Below, in pieces: positions 1 through 10,388 of a stretch of 64,000 nt of DNA. The notes below the pieces were generated by a model, which saw nothing but the letters and a program-made list of their open reading frames with translations, was not told the origin of the DNA and ran no database searches. Numbering within the stretch: the first letter of the stretch is position 1; every line of letters begins with the position of its first letter. The translations under genes and the position numbers were made by a program. The stretch is from an uncultured Fodinibius sp. (GTDB lineage: Bacteria; Bacteroidota; Rhodothermia; Balneolales; Balneolaceae): the NCBI GenBank assembly GCA_913056235.1, contig CAJXMW010000001.1, positions 1,240,001 through 1,304,000 on the forward strand, read 5' to 3'.

Positions 1-3000
1 GTGTGTATTGCGACAGCCACGATTCTGTTATGTTGTCTGGCCTTGCCTAACCCTTCCGCGGCCCAGCAGAAGGTGGCGACCTACCAGGACTACGACCAGT
101 GGGGGAACCTGCTGAAGGTGACCGAAGCTGACGGACCGACCCTGAACTTTTTTTACGGGTCCAACAGCCAGCCGATGACCCAGACCACATTAAATGGGGT
201 GTCGGGGATATACCTGACGGGTATCCTCACCGAGGGAAGCCCGCCCCTGGAGCAGCAAGCCGAATACAACAGTTTGGGGCAGTTGACGAAGCTCAACGAT
301 CCCAGCGGTACCATCCAGCGGTTTGCATACGATGAGCTGGGCCGGCTGGACACCGTACGCAATGACGCCAACGAGTTGGTGAGCGCCTATGAATATAAGC
401 TAAACTTTACGGGGGGCACCTACAGCGGGAGCAATGCCAACTGGGTGCAGACGCGCCAGCATACTGCCAGCCAAACGCGGTATGCGACCGAATACGTCGA
501 CGGGCTGGGCCGGTCGATCCAGACCCAGCAGCGGGTGGGGGCCGACGATATTGTAGCGAAGACGACGACCTACGATGCCGCCGGCCGTCCCCACAAGACT
601 TATAAAGGGTATAAGGATAATACCGGCCACGGCTACGATGACAGCTTTGACAGCCATGCCAGCACCTTTTACAGCGGAATTACTGGCGGTGGGACCCCCT
701 ACCAAGAAACCGAGTATGAGCTGAGCCCCTTGGGACGGCCTTCAAAGACCATTCCGGCCGGCGGGGAATCCAACAGCGGGGCGGTGACCACCGACTACGA
801 GGTGCGCCAGTGGAACGCCAGCTATTACCAGGTGAGGACCCAAACCGATGAGTCGGGGAAGGTAACGGAGACCTGGACCGACGGCTGGGGACGGAAGGTA
901 CGAACGATTTCCGATCCCGGAAGCATTAATGCCGAAACGATTTTTGAATATGATGAGCTTGATCAGTTAACCGAAGTTACGGCACCGAATAATACCGTTA
1001 CGACCTACGATTATAATGGCAAAGGCGAAGTGGTGGCCAAGGCCACCCCCGATGCCGACGGGGACGGCGACAATGACCCGACCGATGAGACGGCCACGGG
1101 GAGCCCGGATGTCCAATACATCTACGACCGGGCGGGCAACCTGCGGTTTGTCCAGGATGCGGTCCGGGCGTCCGCCGGAGAGGTGGTCTTCTACACCTAC
1201 GACAGCCAGGGGCGGAAAACCGCCGAAGGAGTAGCCAGCGCTAACTTCTCGAATCTCGACGGCGACCAGTCCTACGGATTTGAGTCAACAAACAGCAACC
1301 TGCGCGGGGCCTGGGCCTACGACAGCAAGCCCTCGACCAGCGCGTTCCCGTGGGACCAGTTTAGCTCGCAGCTTACGGGCACATCGGTAAGCAATACAAC
1401 CGGCCGGCTGGTTGCTCGGGCCTGGCGGGTGGACGACGGGAACAGCTCGCAGATGGGGTCGAATCCCTGGCAGCTGGAAGTCCTCAGCTACGACAGCGAA
1501 GGACGGGTGGCCGACAAATGGATTTGGACTGGCAACAATAGCAGCTGGGACACCCACTTGGCCTACGACTACAACCGCCAGGGCGACATTACCAAACGGC
1601 AGGTCACGGTGGGCTCGGAGACCCTCTACCAGTTTTACGAGTACAACCAGCGGGGCCTGCTGAGCAAAGTGTTTGCCAACACTGCTGACTCCCAACCGAG
1701 CCAGGCCGAGGTCACCTACAGCTACACCGCCACCGGTGCCATAGACAACATCGACTACCGGGGCAGCAAAGACGCCGACTATGGCTACACCATCCGCGAT
1801 TGGGTACATACCATAAACAATGTTGGCAGTCCGGGCGGGAATTTTGCAGCTGACTACGATTATACCGATAATGGGAATGTGGACATAGCAACCTTCCATA
1901 ACCCCCAAGTGCAGTCCGGCGGTGGCCCGGCCACCTACCAGTGGGCCTTTGGCTATGACGGGCTCAGCCGATTGACTGGAGCCAATTTTGAAGGCAGTTC
2001 TTCCAAATTTGATGTCGATAACCTGACCTACGACGATGCTGGCAATATCACCGGCCTGCAGCGCAACGATGAGACGGGCAGCCTGATCGATAACCTGAGC
2101 TACAGTTACTCGGGGAGCAATCGCCTGCAGAGCGTTACTGACGGAGTCGGGGCCACCGGCGCCGGCTGGGATGCCGAGGACGCCAGCTTTGGCTACGACG
2201 CGGGTGGCAACCTGACCAGCCAGTCCGGCAAGCTCGATGATGTAGCTTACGAGCATCGCAACCGGCCCACCTATTTTGACCTGTCTAATGGCTCGGACGT
2301 GCGCGCCTTTTACAACGCCGACGGCCAACGGGTCCTCAAGGAAGCCTCCGGCGGGGCCTGGAGCTTCTATGTGACCGATGGCCAACAGACGCTGGCCGTG
2401 GTTGACAACAGCGGCTTTGGCCACTTTAATTTGGTTGGAAACGAGGTCTTTGGCCGGTATACCGATTCCGGGGCAAGGCGGTACTACATCACCGATCACC
2501 TGGGTTCCACGCGGGCGGTCGTTGATAACAGCGGCAATGTATTAGAAACGTTCGACTATTACCCGTTTGGGGCGCCGATGCCGGGCCGCTACTCCCAAAG
2601 TGGCAACACCCTCGAGCGGTTCACCGGCAAGGAACGCGACAACGAAGCCAACCTCAACCTCGACTACTTCGGGGCCCGATACTACGATACCGCCCTCGGG
2701 CGGTGGCACTCCGTGGATCCGAAAGCAAAAGACTATCCGGCATGGAGCCCGTATAATTATACGATGAATAATCCAATGATTTTTATTGATCCTGATGGAC
2801 AAAGTGTTGGGTGTCCAGAAGAGCCTTGTGGTTTAATTGATCGAATAGTTAATTATTTTACGAATAGTGGTAAGGAGTTTAATTCAATTGACTATACGGA
2901 GCAAGTGGCTACTGGTGTTGGTGAAGATCTTGCAAAGGGAGCTCAAAAAATGCCAGGACAGCTGAAGGAAGGTGCTTTTACGGCTGGCGATGCAGTTGTC

Positions 3001-3462
3001 GATGGAACGGCAAGTGTTTCGGATGCAGTTTCAGGAAGCTCCACTGGTGCTGTAGGGGTAGGACTTTCGCTAGTAGCTGCTGGGGGAGCAGTGTCATATT
3101 TAACTGGCTCGCCTTTAGGTGCTTCAATGATAAGCAGTGGTTTGGAAATTACGGGTACTGCGGTTTCGGTTGGAACTAGTGCTGATGTCACCTCAGCAGT
3201 GGCTAAAGGAATTGATGCTGCTGCTTTTGATGGTTCTACTGATAGAGCTATAAATCAGGGAATAAGAGCAGGAGTAAGTTTTGTGGGAGGTAAGGTTTTA
3301 AGAGCTACCAAGGCTGGGGCTTTAAGATATGCTCAAACTGCAACCCAAGCTACGAGAAGCGTACCTGTTTCTGAAGGTATAAAGACTACAACTACAGCTG
3401 TAACAGATGCAACAAAAGTAGCAACACCATTAATTATGGAAAAGATAATTAGAGATAACTAA
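1..3462 (+). CDS. RHS repeat-associated core protein with signal peptide and variable C-terminal tip
   Basis: YD-repeat motifs throughout; conserved core tail DYYPFGAPMPGR...FTGKERDNEANLNLDYFGARYYDTALGRWHSVDPKAKDY...MNNPMIFIDPDG followed by an AT-rich divergent C-terminus. ORF starts at base 1, so the true start may lie upstream. Confidence 0.9.
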   Translation: MCIATATILLCCLALPNPSAAQQKVATYQDYDQWGNLLKVTEADGPTLNFFYGSNSQPMTQTTLNGVSGIYLTGILTEGSPPLEQQAEYNSLGQLTKLNDPSGTIQRFAYDELGRLDTVRNDANELVSAYEYKLNFTGGTYSGSNANWVQTRQHTASQTRYATEYVDGLGRSIQTQQRVGADDIVAKTTTYDAAGRPHKTYKGYKDNTGHGYDDSFDSHASTFYSGITGGGTPYQETEYELSPLGRPSKTIPAGGESNSGAVTTDYEVRQWNASYYQVRTQTDESGKVTETWTDGWGRKVRTISDPGSINAETIFEYDELDQLTEVTAPNNTVTTYDYNGKGEVVAKATPDADGDGDNDPTDETATGSPDVQYIYDRAGNLRFVQDAVRASAGEVVFYTYDSQGRKTAEGVASANFSNLDGDQSYGFESTNSNLRGAWAYDSKPSTSAFPWDQFSSQLTGTSVSNTTGRLVARAWRVDDGNSSQMGSNPWQLEVLSYDSEGRVADKWIWTGNNSSWDTHLAYDYNRQGDITKRQVTVGSETLYQFYEYNQRGLLSKVFANTADSQPSQAEVTYSYTATGAIDNIDYRGSKDADYGYTIRDWVHTINNVGSPGGNFAADYDYTDNGNVDIATFHNPQVQSGGGPATYQWAFGYDGLSRLTGANFEGSSSKFDVDNLTYDDAGNITGLQRNDETGSLIDNLSYSYSGSNRLQSVTDGVGATGAGWDAEDASFGYDAGGNLTSQSGKLDDVAYEHRNRPTYFDLSNGSDVRAFYNADGQRVLKEASGGAWSFYVTDGQQTLAVVDNSGFGHFNLVGNEVFGRYTDSGARRYYITDHLGSTRAVVDNSGNVLETFDYYPFGAPMPGRYSQSGNTLERFTGKERDNEANLNLDYFGARYYDTALGRWHSVDPKAKDYPAWSPYNYTMNNPMIFIDPDGQSVGCPEEPCGLIDRIVNYFTNSGKEFNSIDYTEQVATGVGEDLAKGAQKMPGQLKEGAFTAGDAVVDGTASVSDAVSGSSTGAVGVGLSLVAAGGAVSYLTGSPLGASMISSGLEITGTAVSVGTSADVTSAVAKGIDAAAFDGSTDRAINQGIRAGVSFVGGKVLRATKAGALRYAQTATQATRSVPVSEGIKTTTTAVTDATKVATPLIMEKIIRDN

Positions 3463-3704
3463 TGTTTGATCCTAAGGATGATTATGCTAATGATATTAGG
3501 AAATTTCTTGAAGAAATAGGATTGGATCCATTATATACATTAACTATAGTAGTTGATTTGATTGCTCTCAGTTACATTAAAGATTTAAAAAGATGGGAGA
3601 AAATAGAAGATTGGGAAAAGGGAATAGTAATAAGTACTTTTTTGGGAGCTGTTACTTTTACTTTAGCAAGTCTTCTTAGACTGATAGGTTTTTTAAAATT
3701 TTAA
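3462..3704 (+). CDS. small membrane protein, candidate immunity protein for the upstream RHS tip
   Basis: 80-aa ORF overlapping the RHS stop (TAATG), two hydrophobic segments; position typical of RHS immunity genes. Confidence 0.5.
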   Translation: MFDPKDDYANDIRKFLEEIGLDPLYTLTIVVDLIALSYIKDLKRWEKIEDWEKGIVISTFLGAVTFTLASLLRLIGFLKF

Positions 3705-3738
3705 AACCAATGTTCCACTAAATCCTCGGCCTAAAGGT

Positions 3739-4705
3739 ACTATATCAGCGATCACCCTAGTTTGACTGGGTGGTGGCCGAATTCACTGGCACAGTGCAGG
3801 AAACCTACGACTACTATCCGTTTGGGGCGCCGATGCCGGACCGTTACTCCCAAAGTGGCAACACCCTCGAGCGGTTTACCGGCAAGGAACGCGACACCGA
3901 AGAGAACCTGAACCTCGACTACTTCGGGGCCCGCTACTATGATACCGCCCTCGGGCGCTGGCACTCCGTGGATCCGAAAGCAAAAGACTTCCCGGCATGG
4001 AGTCCATATAATTACACCCTGAATAATCCATTAAATATGGTTGATCCCGATGGGCAGGCACCCTTGGATGACATCTACTTTGATAGTGAAACTGGTACGA
4101 CAGACATTGTTAGAACTGATGAACCAGATCAATTATTTGTTGATGGTAAGCGTGCGGGTGGAACAGATGTTAGTTTTTGGGAAGAGGGGGCAAAAACATA
4201 CAACAGTTATGATAATATGTTTGCCTCAACCTTTGGTGACCGCTTATTGAATGATTCCTATTATAGTAATTTGATGAGTGGTGCTTCGCGCCCGGAAATA
4301 AGAAAAGGTTTGTTTGATGCAAGAAGGAGTGTTGGGGTGAGCAGGGATTTTGAGGTACTCGGGAAAAGCATGGCTTTAGGAGCAGGTGTATTTTCGGCTA
4401 CAGCTTCAGGAGTTGGTATAGCAATGGGTGGAGTAGAACTGATCGGTGCAGGTACTGCAATCGGCACTGCTGGGAATGCTCTAAACACTGGATTTGAAAT
4501 TAAAGATGGTAATATAGCTAAAGCAAGCTTGAATGCTAGCTATATGTTAATATCGGGTGGTGCAGGAGTAGGTATAAAACACGCAACAAGTAGTATCAAT
4601 TTTTTAAATATTAACAATATAGGGGGGAAAGCTCTGCAAGGAAATAAGGTTGTTGTAGATCAAATTATTTTCTCTACTATTGGAGCTTCTGATAATAAAA
4701 AGTAA
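3739..4705 (+). pseudogene. orphan/displaced RHS tip (core fragment + second variable C-terminus)
   Basis: Bases ~3809-4045 nearly duplicate 2559-2795 (DYYPFGAPMP..FTGKERD..LDYFGARYYDTALGRWHSVDPKAKD). Upstream YYISDHPSLTG.. is out of frame with VVAEFTGTVQETYDYYPFG, consistent with a decayed core. ORF given as 3770..4705. Confidence 0.75.
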
Positions 4706-4712
4706 AAATTTG

Positions 4713-4892
4713 ATGGTTAATTTTATTGCAGGAACCATTTTAATTTTGGTCTCTTTAGTTGGTTTAATATTTGGATGTAGAGTTTGGAACCTGCATGATG
4801 ATTCATGGCATAAATCAGAACTTTTAAAGTTATTAGTAGGAGCTTTATTTATGATTATAATTGGGATAATATTAATTACAAAAGAGTTATAA
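4713..4892 (+). CDS. small two-TM protein, candidate immunity protein for the orphan RHS tip
   Basis: Short hydrophobic ORF immediately after the orphan tip; ATG at 4713 chosen over 4680. Confidence 0.4.
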   Translation: MVNFIAGTILILVSLVGLIFGCRVWNLHDDSWHKSELLKLLVGALFMIIIGIILITKEL

Positions 4893-4929
4893 ATATTTGT
4901 ATTTAATGTTTTAAAAGATATGAGCTATT

Positions 4930-5499
4930 ATGCTGAGAACTATTACAGTTTTTTCCCTTTCTTTTTTAATTTTTTTAGTTCAGGATCATAAACTGATACA
5001 TGAACAACCCGAGACAAGTGAGGTCAAAATATTTGAGCAGCAGTTTGGGAGTAAGTTAATTCCCTCCTCATCTGATGTGAGCTACAGTATTAGCCCAGAC
5101 TTGTGTCCTGCGGTTAATGAGTACAAATTTGCCGAACCGATGCGTTTTGCTCGTCCCGGTAAAGGTCTGCCCCCATTTGTAATAGAATATTATTATGCAA
5201 AATCAGATTCATTGGTGCATTGTGCAATTTATACAGTAGTAACGCCCAATGATCCCAGATTTGAAAAACTTGGTATGCCTATTTATGAAAAAATATTCAG
5301 TGATTTGGTTTCGCAGTTAAATAACGAGCTGGGAAAGCCGGATCTGTTGGATAAGGAATTCAAAGAGAGGGAAAACTCTGAAGGAACTATATCTACCCGG
5401 AAAGAGGTTGTTTGGACGAAAAAGAATATGATAGTGGAAGGTAAGTTTTATCAGAGCAACAAGCGGATACGTTTAATTCAGCGTTGGACGGATAATTAG
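4930..5499 (+). CDS. hypothetical protein with N-terminal hydrophobic segment
   Basis: Intact 189-aa ORF with hydrophobic N-terminus. Confidence 0.5.
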   Translation: MLRTITVFSLSFLIFLVQDHKLIHEQPETSEVKIFEQQFGSKLIPSSSDVSYSISPDLCPAVNEYKFAEPMRFARPGKGLPPFVIEYYYAKSDSLVHCAIYTVVTPNDPRFEKLGMPIYEKIFSDLVSQLNNELGKPDLLDKEFKERENSEGTISTRKEVVWTKKNMIVEGKFYQSNKRIRLIQRWTDN

Positions 5500-5521
5500 T
5501 AAATTCCTTTTGTTAACTGGT

Positions 5522-8500
5522 TCATTCTAACAAACTTCTAAACTCCTCCATCAGATGAAATCTCCGCTGCGAGATATACTGGATCAGCCCCTTCGCCCTT
5601 TTTGACGATGATTCTTCCTTTTCCAGCAGCTTGCTGAGTATTTCTTTCAGAGGTTCCCGCCATACTTGGATGTCGAGCGTTCGGTCGGTGCTTTTGACCA
5701 TGTTCTCGATGCAGTCCATTACCTTTTCGGGATATTCATCTACATAGTTAGGCAGTTGCTGCATTACTGCCCTGCTGTTTTCAACCTGAGGGGTAATCTT
5801 AAGTACTTCGTGCAGGCGTCCGATGTGTTGCGATTGTTCAAAAGTATCATGGGGGAAGCAATAACCGAAATAGGCTAATTCTTCTTCATAGGAACTATCG
5901 TTTTTGACGGACTTGCCCTTATTGATGCGATAATTCATGAAGTTTTCCAGACGGACGCATATTTCATCATCGAGTTTAGCTTCCATTCTGTCAAGGTTAC
6001 GGCCGATATATTCAAACAGGTACCCCCTGAGCTCTGCTGGTGCATGCTTGAAAAAAGTATCAAGCAATTCGCTGTCCAGTGTCAAATCTCCGTGCCAGTA
6101 ATATCCTAATAGGTGTTCGGCCAATCGGCGGTCCGGCATTAAGCCATTATCCCATGAATCAAACTCTAGGTTCAGTTGCGTTATTGCTTGCTCATAAACT
6201 GGTTGCAGATGGGTAAGCAAAAGTTGATGTGCCCGATGTTGTGTAATAAACCCGTACCAGGCAGCGTAGAACAAAGGTTGTTGTTCGGCTTCTGTGGGAA
6301 ATATGGTGTCCAGATGGCTGTTAAGCCAGTCGGGGTCTGTTTTAATTAGTTGCCAGAGGTGCTGTCCATATACCGAACGGATGGTTAGCGTTGGCTCTTG
6401 GTTGGTATCCAAATGTCGTTCCAGTACTTTTTGGACTTCTGGCATCTTAGCAAAACTTACGGATCCTTCATCTTCGTCATGAGTTCTTACCCAGTACATA
6501 TATTTGAAGACGGCATGCATGGCCTCACCGCGTACCGTGTTGATTGATACGCCCATCGGTTCGCGGTCCTTCTGTTGTTCAAATTCCTCGTCCGGTTGCG
6601 GGTGTTGAGTTAATGGATAAATCAATTCCCATACCTCGTCCCGGTATTGAAACGGAATCGGATGAGAAGTCGCCCGACATCCTACGCCAATCAGATCAGC
6701 AATTCGTTTGTGGATTCGAAGCCAGATAGGATCTCCCAGCCGGTCATCTTGTACATCTTGCTCATCATCTTCTTGTTCCAAAGCATACCTACATAACGAG
6801 AGGACAGTTTGCCAATCGATTTCTGAGCCATTTTTTAGAGCTTCACGGAGCCCGAGGATCAGAGAATAGATATAGTTGGGAAGTAATGTTTTGAAATCGG
6901 CGGCATGCTCAGCATAAGCAGCAGGTTGTTCTTCAATCACCTCTCTCAATACCCGACTGAGTCCTCGTGGTGAAGGACTACCGTAAGTTTCTTCCGGTTC
7001 CCATTCTTTGAGATATGCGATGACTTCTTCTGGGGAATGTTGGCTGAGTTCCTCAACATCCTTGGGTGAAGTTGGTCCGGTATGATACTGTATGTCAAAG
7101 GTATCCTCTTCTTTTTTAGGATTCCCGAAAGTGTCGACGAGTGATTCATATTTATTTTTCCAACTGTTTTCCAAGTACTCCGCGATGGGATGGAGCTTTA
7201 CTAACTTCCAGTGTTTTTGCAGCTTTTCAACTTCTTCATCTGTAGGATCATTCTCTACATGGCGTTTTTTCGCCGTTTCAAAACTGAGGCCTTCATCGAT
7301 CCATCCCAAAATCTGCTGTTGTTCTTCTTCAGCGAGATCTTGATAGAACTTCTCCAAAGTGGACTTATATTCTCGGGATATCCAATATTGGTCAAATAGC
7401 TTGTCATCTAGTAAAATGGGTTTTATTTGTTCCAGATCATCATGCCGCTTGTACAATAGTAGTTTTATTCGATCAAAAAGGTGCCAGTCATAATCATCCA
7501 GGATGGCTACAATATCGGTGTAGCTTGTCCCATCTTTAATGAAATGGTTCATCTCAGAGATGAGGGCTCGTAGAATATTATTTTTGACATGGTGTACACT
7601 TCGGTAGGACTGGTTGGGATCAAGTGAGAGCGATCGCGCCCAGGAGAATGAAGCATCTTTGGGAGACGAGAACTGATCATGTAGAAAATCATCCATTATC
7701 TGAGCTAATAAATTTATAGTCTCTTCGCCCAAATGTTTTCGAAGTTCTTTAATCTGATTGATCAAAAAATCTTCATATGCATAGTTAGAAACCGCCAGGT
7801 CTGAACTGCTATACGGCGTACGTGAAGATTTGTCGTCCGATTTAACGGGACCATATAACTTCCGAATAATTTCAGATGCCTCATCGCTGAAGCCATTTTC
7901 AGCCAAATGAAACACTAAATCCATATATGAATCAGCAGTATGAGAGACGGAGCCCGACTGAATACAATTGATAACCAAATCAATATGACGAGCACTGATA
8001 TCAGCCGGCATGTTGGCAATAGCCCGTATCAGATTTTCATGCACTTGAAAATTATCCGGGACAGGTATCCTTTCGATAATTCGAGTAACCTCTTTGGGTT
8101 TATCTTTAGCCACCTTTTGCAAATAGATACCGGCAGGCCATTGGGGATATTGCATCAAGTCATTTTCATGGTCATAAACACCGCTTGGTGGATGGTCGAA
8201 AAAACCGCGCTCATCAAATCGGGGAAGCCATTTGGGATCATTGCAATGCTGGAAAAGGTAAACGAGCGTCGTTTCATTTTTGGGAATATGGTTGTCGAGC
8301 AGTTTAGCTCGATCCTTGGAAGGAGGTTTATCCAAAATGCGATCAATAAGTTTAATCGTATCAAAGAAGTTGCTTTGAATCTTATCGATGATAACATCTA
8401 ATACGTAAATAAAATCTTCCCAAGCATCTTCAATTTCCTTTTTTCGCTGTTTAGGCTTTTTAAACGATGTACGGTGAGCCAGTTTGTTAAATTGATAGTC

Positions 8501-8830
8501 GTAGTTTTGATCTGTGTATCGTAACCAAATTTCTCTGACGGGGTGGTCTTCCGGTATTTTGAGTCTGGATAAAACTTGTTTTACATCTTTTTTGTGATCT
8601 TCGTCACCACTGTTGGGTTCATCAGCTTTAGTTCTTACGGCATCACGAATGGCGCTTTCAATTTCCCGAAAAAGAAATGCGATAATATGTGTTTCAGATT
8701 CCAGATTGTAGTCTCTGCTATCTAATAACCTGCAAATATCTCGAAAGAAGGCAGCGGGTCCTTCACCGATAAACTTAAGCTTCTCATGAACATCTTCGTA
8801 CAGCTGATCCTGGAATTGAACAGATTCCAT
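5522..8830 (-). CDS. large protein of unknown function (1102 aa)
   Basis: Single long intact ORF, no TM, predicted mostly helical; no family confidently recognised. Confidence 0.75.
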   Translation of the reverse strand: MESVQFQDQLYEDVHEKLKFIGEGPAAFFRDICRLLDSRDYNLESETHIIAFLFREIESAIRDAVRTKADEPNSGDEDHKKDVKQVLSRLKIPEDHPVREIWLRYTDQNYDYQFNKLAHRTSFKKPKQRKKEIEDAWEDFIYVLDVIIDKIQSNFFDTIKLIDRILDKPPSKDRAKLLDNHIPKNETTLVYLFQHCNDPKWLPRFDERGFFDHPPSGVYDHENDLMQYPQWPAGIYLQKVAKDKPKEVTRIIERIPVPDNFQVHENLIRAIANMPADISARHIDLVINCIQSGSVSHTADSYMDLVFHLAENGFSDEASEIIRKLYGPVKSDDKSSRTPYSSSDLAVSNYAYEDFLINQIKELRKHLGEETINLLAQIMDDFLHDQFSSPKDASFSWARSLSLDPNQSYRSVHHVKNNILRALISEMNHFIKDGTSYTDIVAILDDYDWHLFDRIKLLLYKRHDDLEQIKPILLDDKLFDQYWISREYKSTLEKFYQDLAEEEQQQILGWIDEGLSFETAKKRHVENDPTDEEVEKLQKHWKLVKLHPIAEYLENSWKNKYESLVDTFGNPKKEEDTFDIQYHTGPTSPKDVEELSQHSPEEVIAYLKEWEPEETYGSPSPRGLSRVLREVIEEQPAAYAEHAADFKTLLPNYIYSLILGLREALKNGSEIDWQTVLSLCRYALEQEDDEQDVQDDRLGDPIWLRIHKRIADLIGVGCRATSHPIPFQYRDEVWELIYPLTQHPQPDEEFEQQKDREPMGVSINTVRGEAMHAVFKYMYWVRTHDEDEGSVSFAKMPEVQKVLERHLDTNQEPTLTIRSVYGQHLWQLIKTDPDWLNSHLDTIFPTEAEQQPLFYAAWYGFITQHRAHQLLLTHLQPVYEQAITQLNLEFDSWDNGLMPDRRLAEHLLGYYWHGDLTLDSELLDTFFKHAPAELRGYLFEYIGRNLDRMEAKLDDEICVRLENFMNYRINKGKSVKNDSSYEEELAYFGYCFPHDTFEQSQHIGRLHEVLKITPQVENSRAVMQQLPNYVDEYPEKVMDCIENMVKSTDRTLDIQVWREPLKEILSKLLEKEESSSKRAKGLIQYISQRRFHLMEEFRSLLE

Positions 8831-9085
8831 CAGATAATTTTTTTAATGGGGATATTTAACGGACTAGTCTAAAATAAAGGATCTACTTCTTGGATGATAG
8901 AAGCTGGCTTCTAAACTACCTAGGTACTTGTTTTGATAAATGAGTAGTTGTGCTCATTTATTATCCCCGTCCCATCAATTAATGTTGCAATAGGCTTAAG
9001 ATAAGCCTACATAATTCCCCTGAATACTGATCCTCAAAGTCAATGAAAACGACGTTGATCAAGGATCAGAGCTTATCTAATACAT

Positions 9086-10312
9086 ATGGAGCAATCTGAG
9101 CAAGATCCCTTGGAGATAAAGGGAGGACATTTTAACAGTTCCGGCGGGAATAATAACCATTTTGGGAGAGGTTCGGTTGTTCAGCAGGTTAACAATATTA
9201 TTCATAAAGCCATAGATAATGGTATAAGTGATATTCATTTTGAGCCTTACGAAGATTTTTTTCGTGTTCGCTATCGATTAGATGGTGTGCTCCAAAAGGT
9301 TGGTGAGCTTAGGCTGAGACAGAAAGATGCGGTAATATCCCGTATCAAAATAATGGCCAACCTGGATATAGCCGAGAAGCGCCGACCTCAGGATGGCCGA
9401 ATAAAATTTGACCAAAAGGACAATTCTGTTGATTTAAGAGTTTCAACTCTCCCAACCAATTTTGGGGAAAAAATAGTATTACGGATTCTCGATAAGAGTA
9501 ACCAGCGCTTGGAGTTGGATGTCTTGGGATTTACTCAAAAGAATCTAGAGAGTTTTAGAAGGGCTTTAGGCTATCCTTATGGAATGATTTTGGTTACAGG
9601 TCCGACTGGCAGCGGTAAGACGACTACCTTGTATTCGGCACTTAACGAGCTGAATACAGAAGAGGTAAATATTACTACGATTGAAGACCCGATCGAATAT
9701 AATTTGCAGGGTATTAATCAGATGCATGTAAGGAGTGATATTGGATTAGACTTTTCTCAAGCTCTGAGGGCCATCCTGCGCCAAGATCCAAATATCATTA
9801 TGGTCGGAGAGATTCGGGATCGAGAAACAGCAGAAATTGCTATCCGGGCAGCACTAACAGGCCATTTAGTTTTTTCAACTTTACATACCAACGATGCTCC
9901 TTCTGCAGTAACACGTTTATTAGATATGGGTATCGAACCTTTTTTGGTTGCTTCCTCAGTCAGGCTGGTTATTGCTCAACGTTTGGTCCGAAAGGTATGT
10001 CTGAATTGTAAAAATATAACTGAGACTGATCCAGACTTGTTACAAGAATTGGGCATGGAGCAGGAGACAACGAAAGTTGGTGAAGGCTGCGAACAGTGTA
10101 GCGATACGGGATACCAGGGACGTACGGCACTTATTGAGCTAATAGAGTCCAGTTCAAAATTACAAGAACTAATAAATGATCGATCAGGAGCGGCTAAATT
10201 AAAGGAACAAGCTGTTAGGGAGGGGATGACAACGTTGCGTGAAAAAGGTATTCAAAAAATTAAGGAAGGAATTACCACTCCTAGTGAAGTGCTACGAGAA
10301 ACCCGTTTATGA
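9086..10312 (+). CDS. GspE/PilB-type secretion ATPase
   Basis: Walker A GPTGSGKTTT, Asp/His boxes (IEDPIEY, STLHTNDAPSAVTRL), tetracysteine CLNC..CEQC. Confidence 0.95.
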   Translation: MEQSEQDPLEIKGGHFNSSGGNNNHFGRGSVVQQVNNIIHKAIDNGISDIHFEPYEDFFRVRYRLDGVLQKVGELRLRQKDAVISRIKIMANLDIAEKRRPQDGRIKFDQKDNSVDLRVSTLPTNFGEKIVLRILDKSNQRLELDVLGFTQKNLESFRRALGYPYGMILVTGPTGSGKTTTLYSALNELNTEEVNITTIEDPIEYNLQGINQMHVRSDIGLDFSQALRAILRQDPNIIMVGEIRDRETAEIAIRAALTGHLVFSTLHTNDAPSAVTRLLDMGIEPFLVASSVRLVIAQRLVRKVCLNCKNITETDPDLLQELGMEQETTKVGEGCEQCSDTGYQGRTALIELIESSSKLQELINDRSGAAKLKEQAVREGMTTLREKGIQKIKEGITTPSEVLRETRL

Positions 10313-10388
10313 TAGATATTTTACAAAGACATATGGCTATTTTTCATATACCTGAAAAAAATCATTCAGGGGAAAGAGGGGCGCTATC

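Noticed and set aside
1285-2499. 404-aa minus-strand ORF opposite the RHS core
   Set aside because: Antisense to a clearly coding repeat protein in GC-rich DNA; low-complexity hydrophobic translation with no own context.
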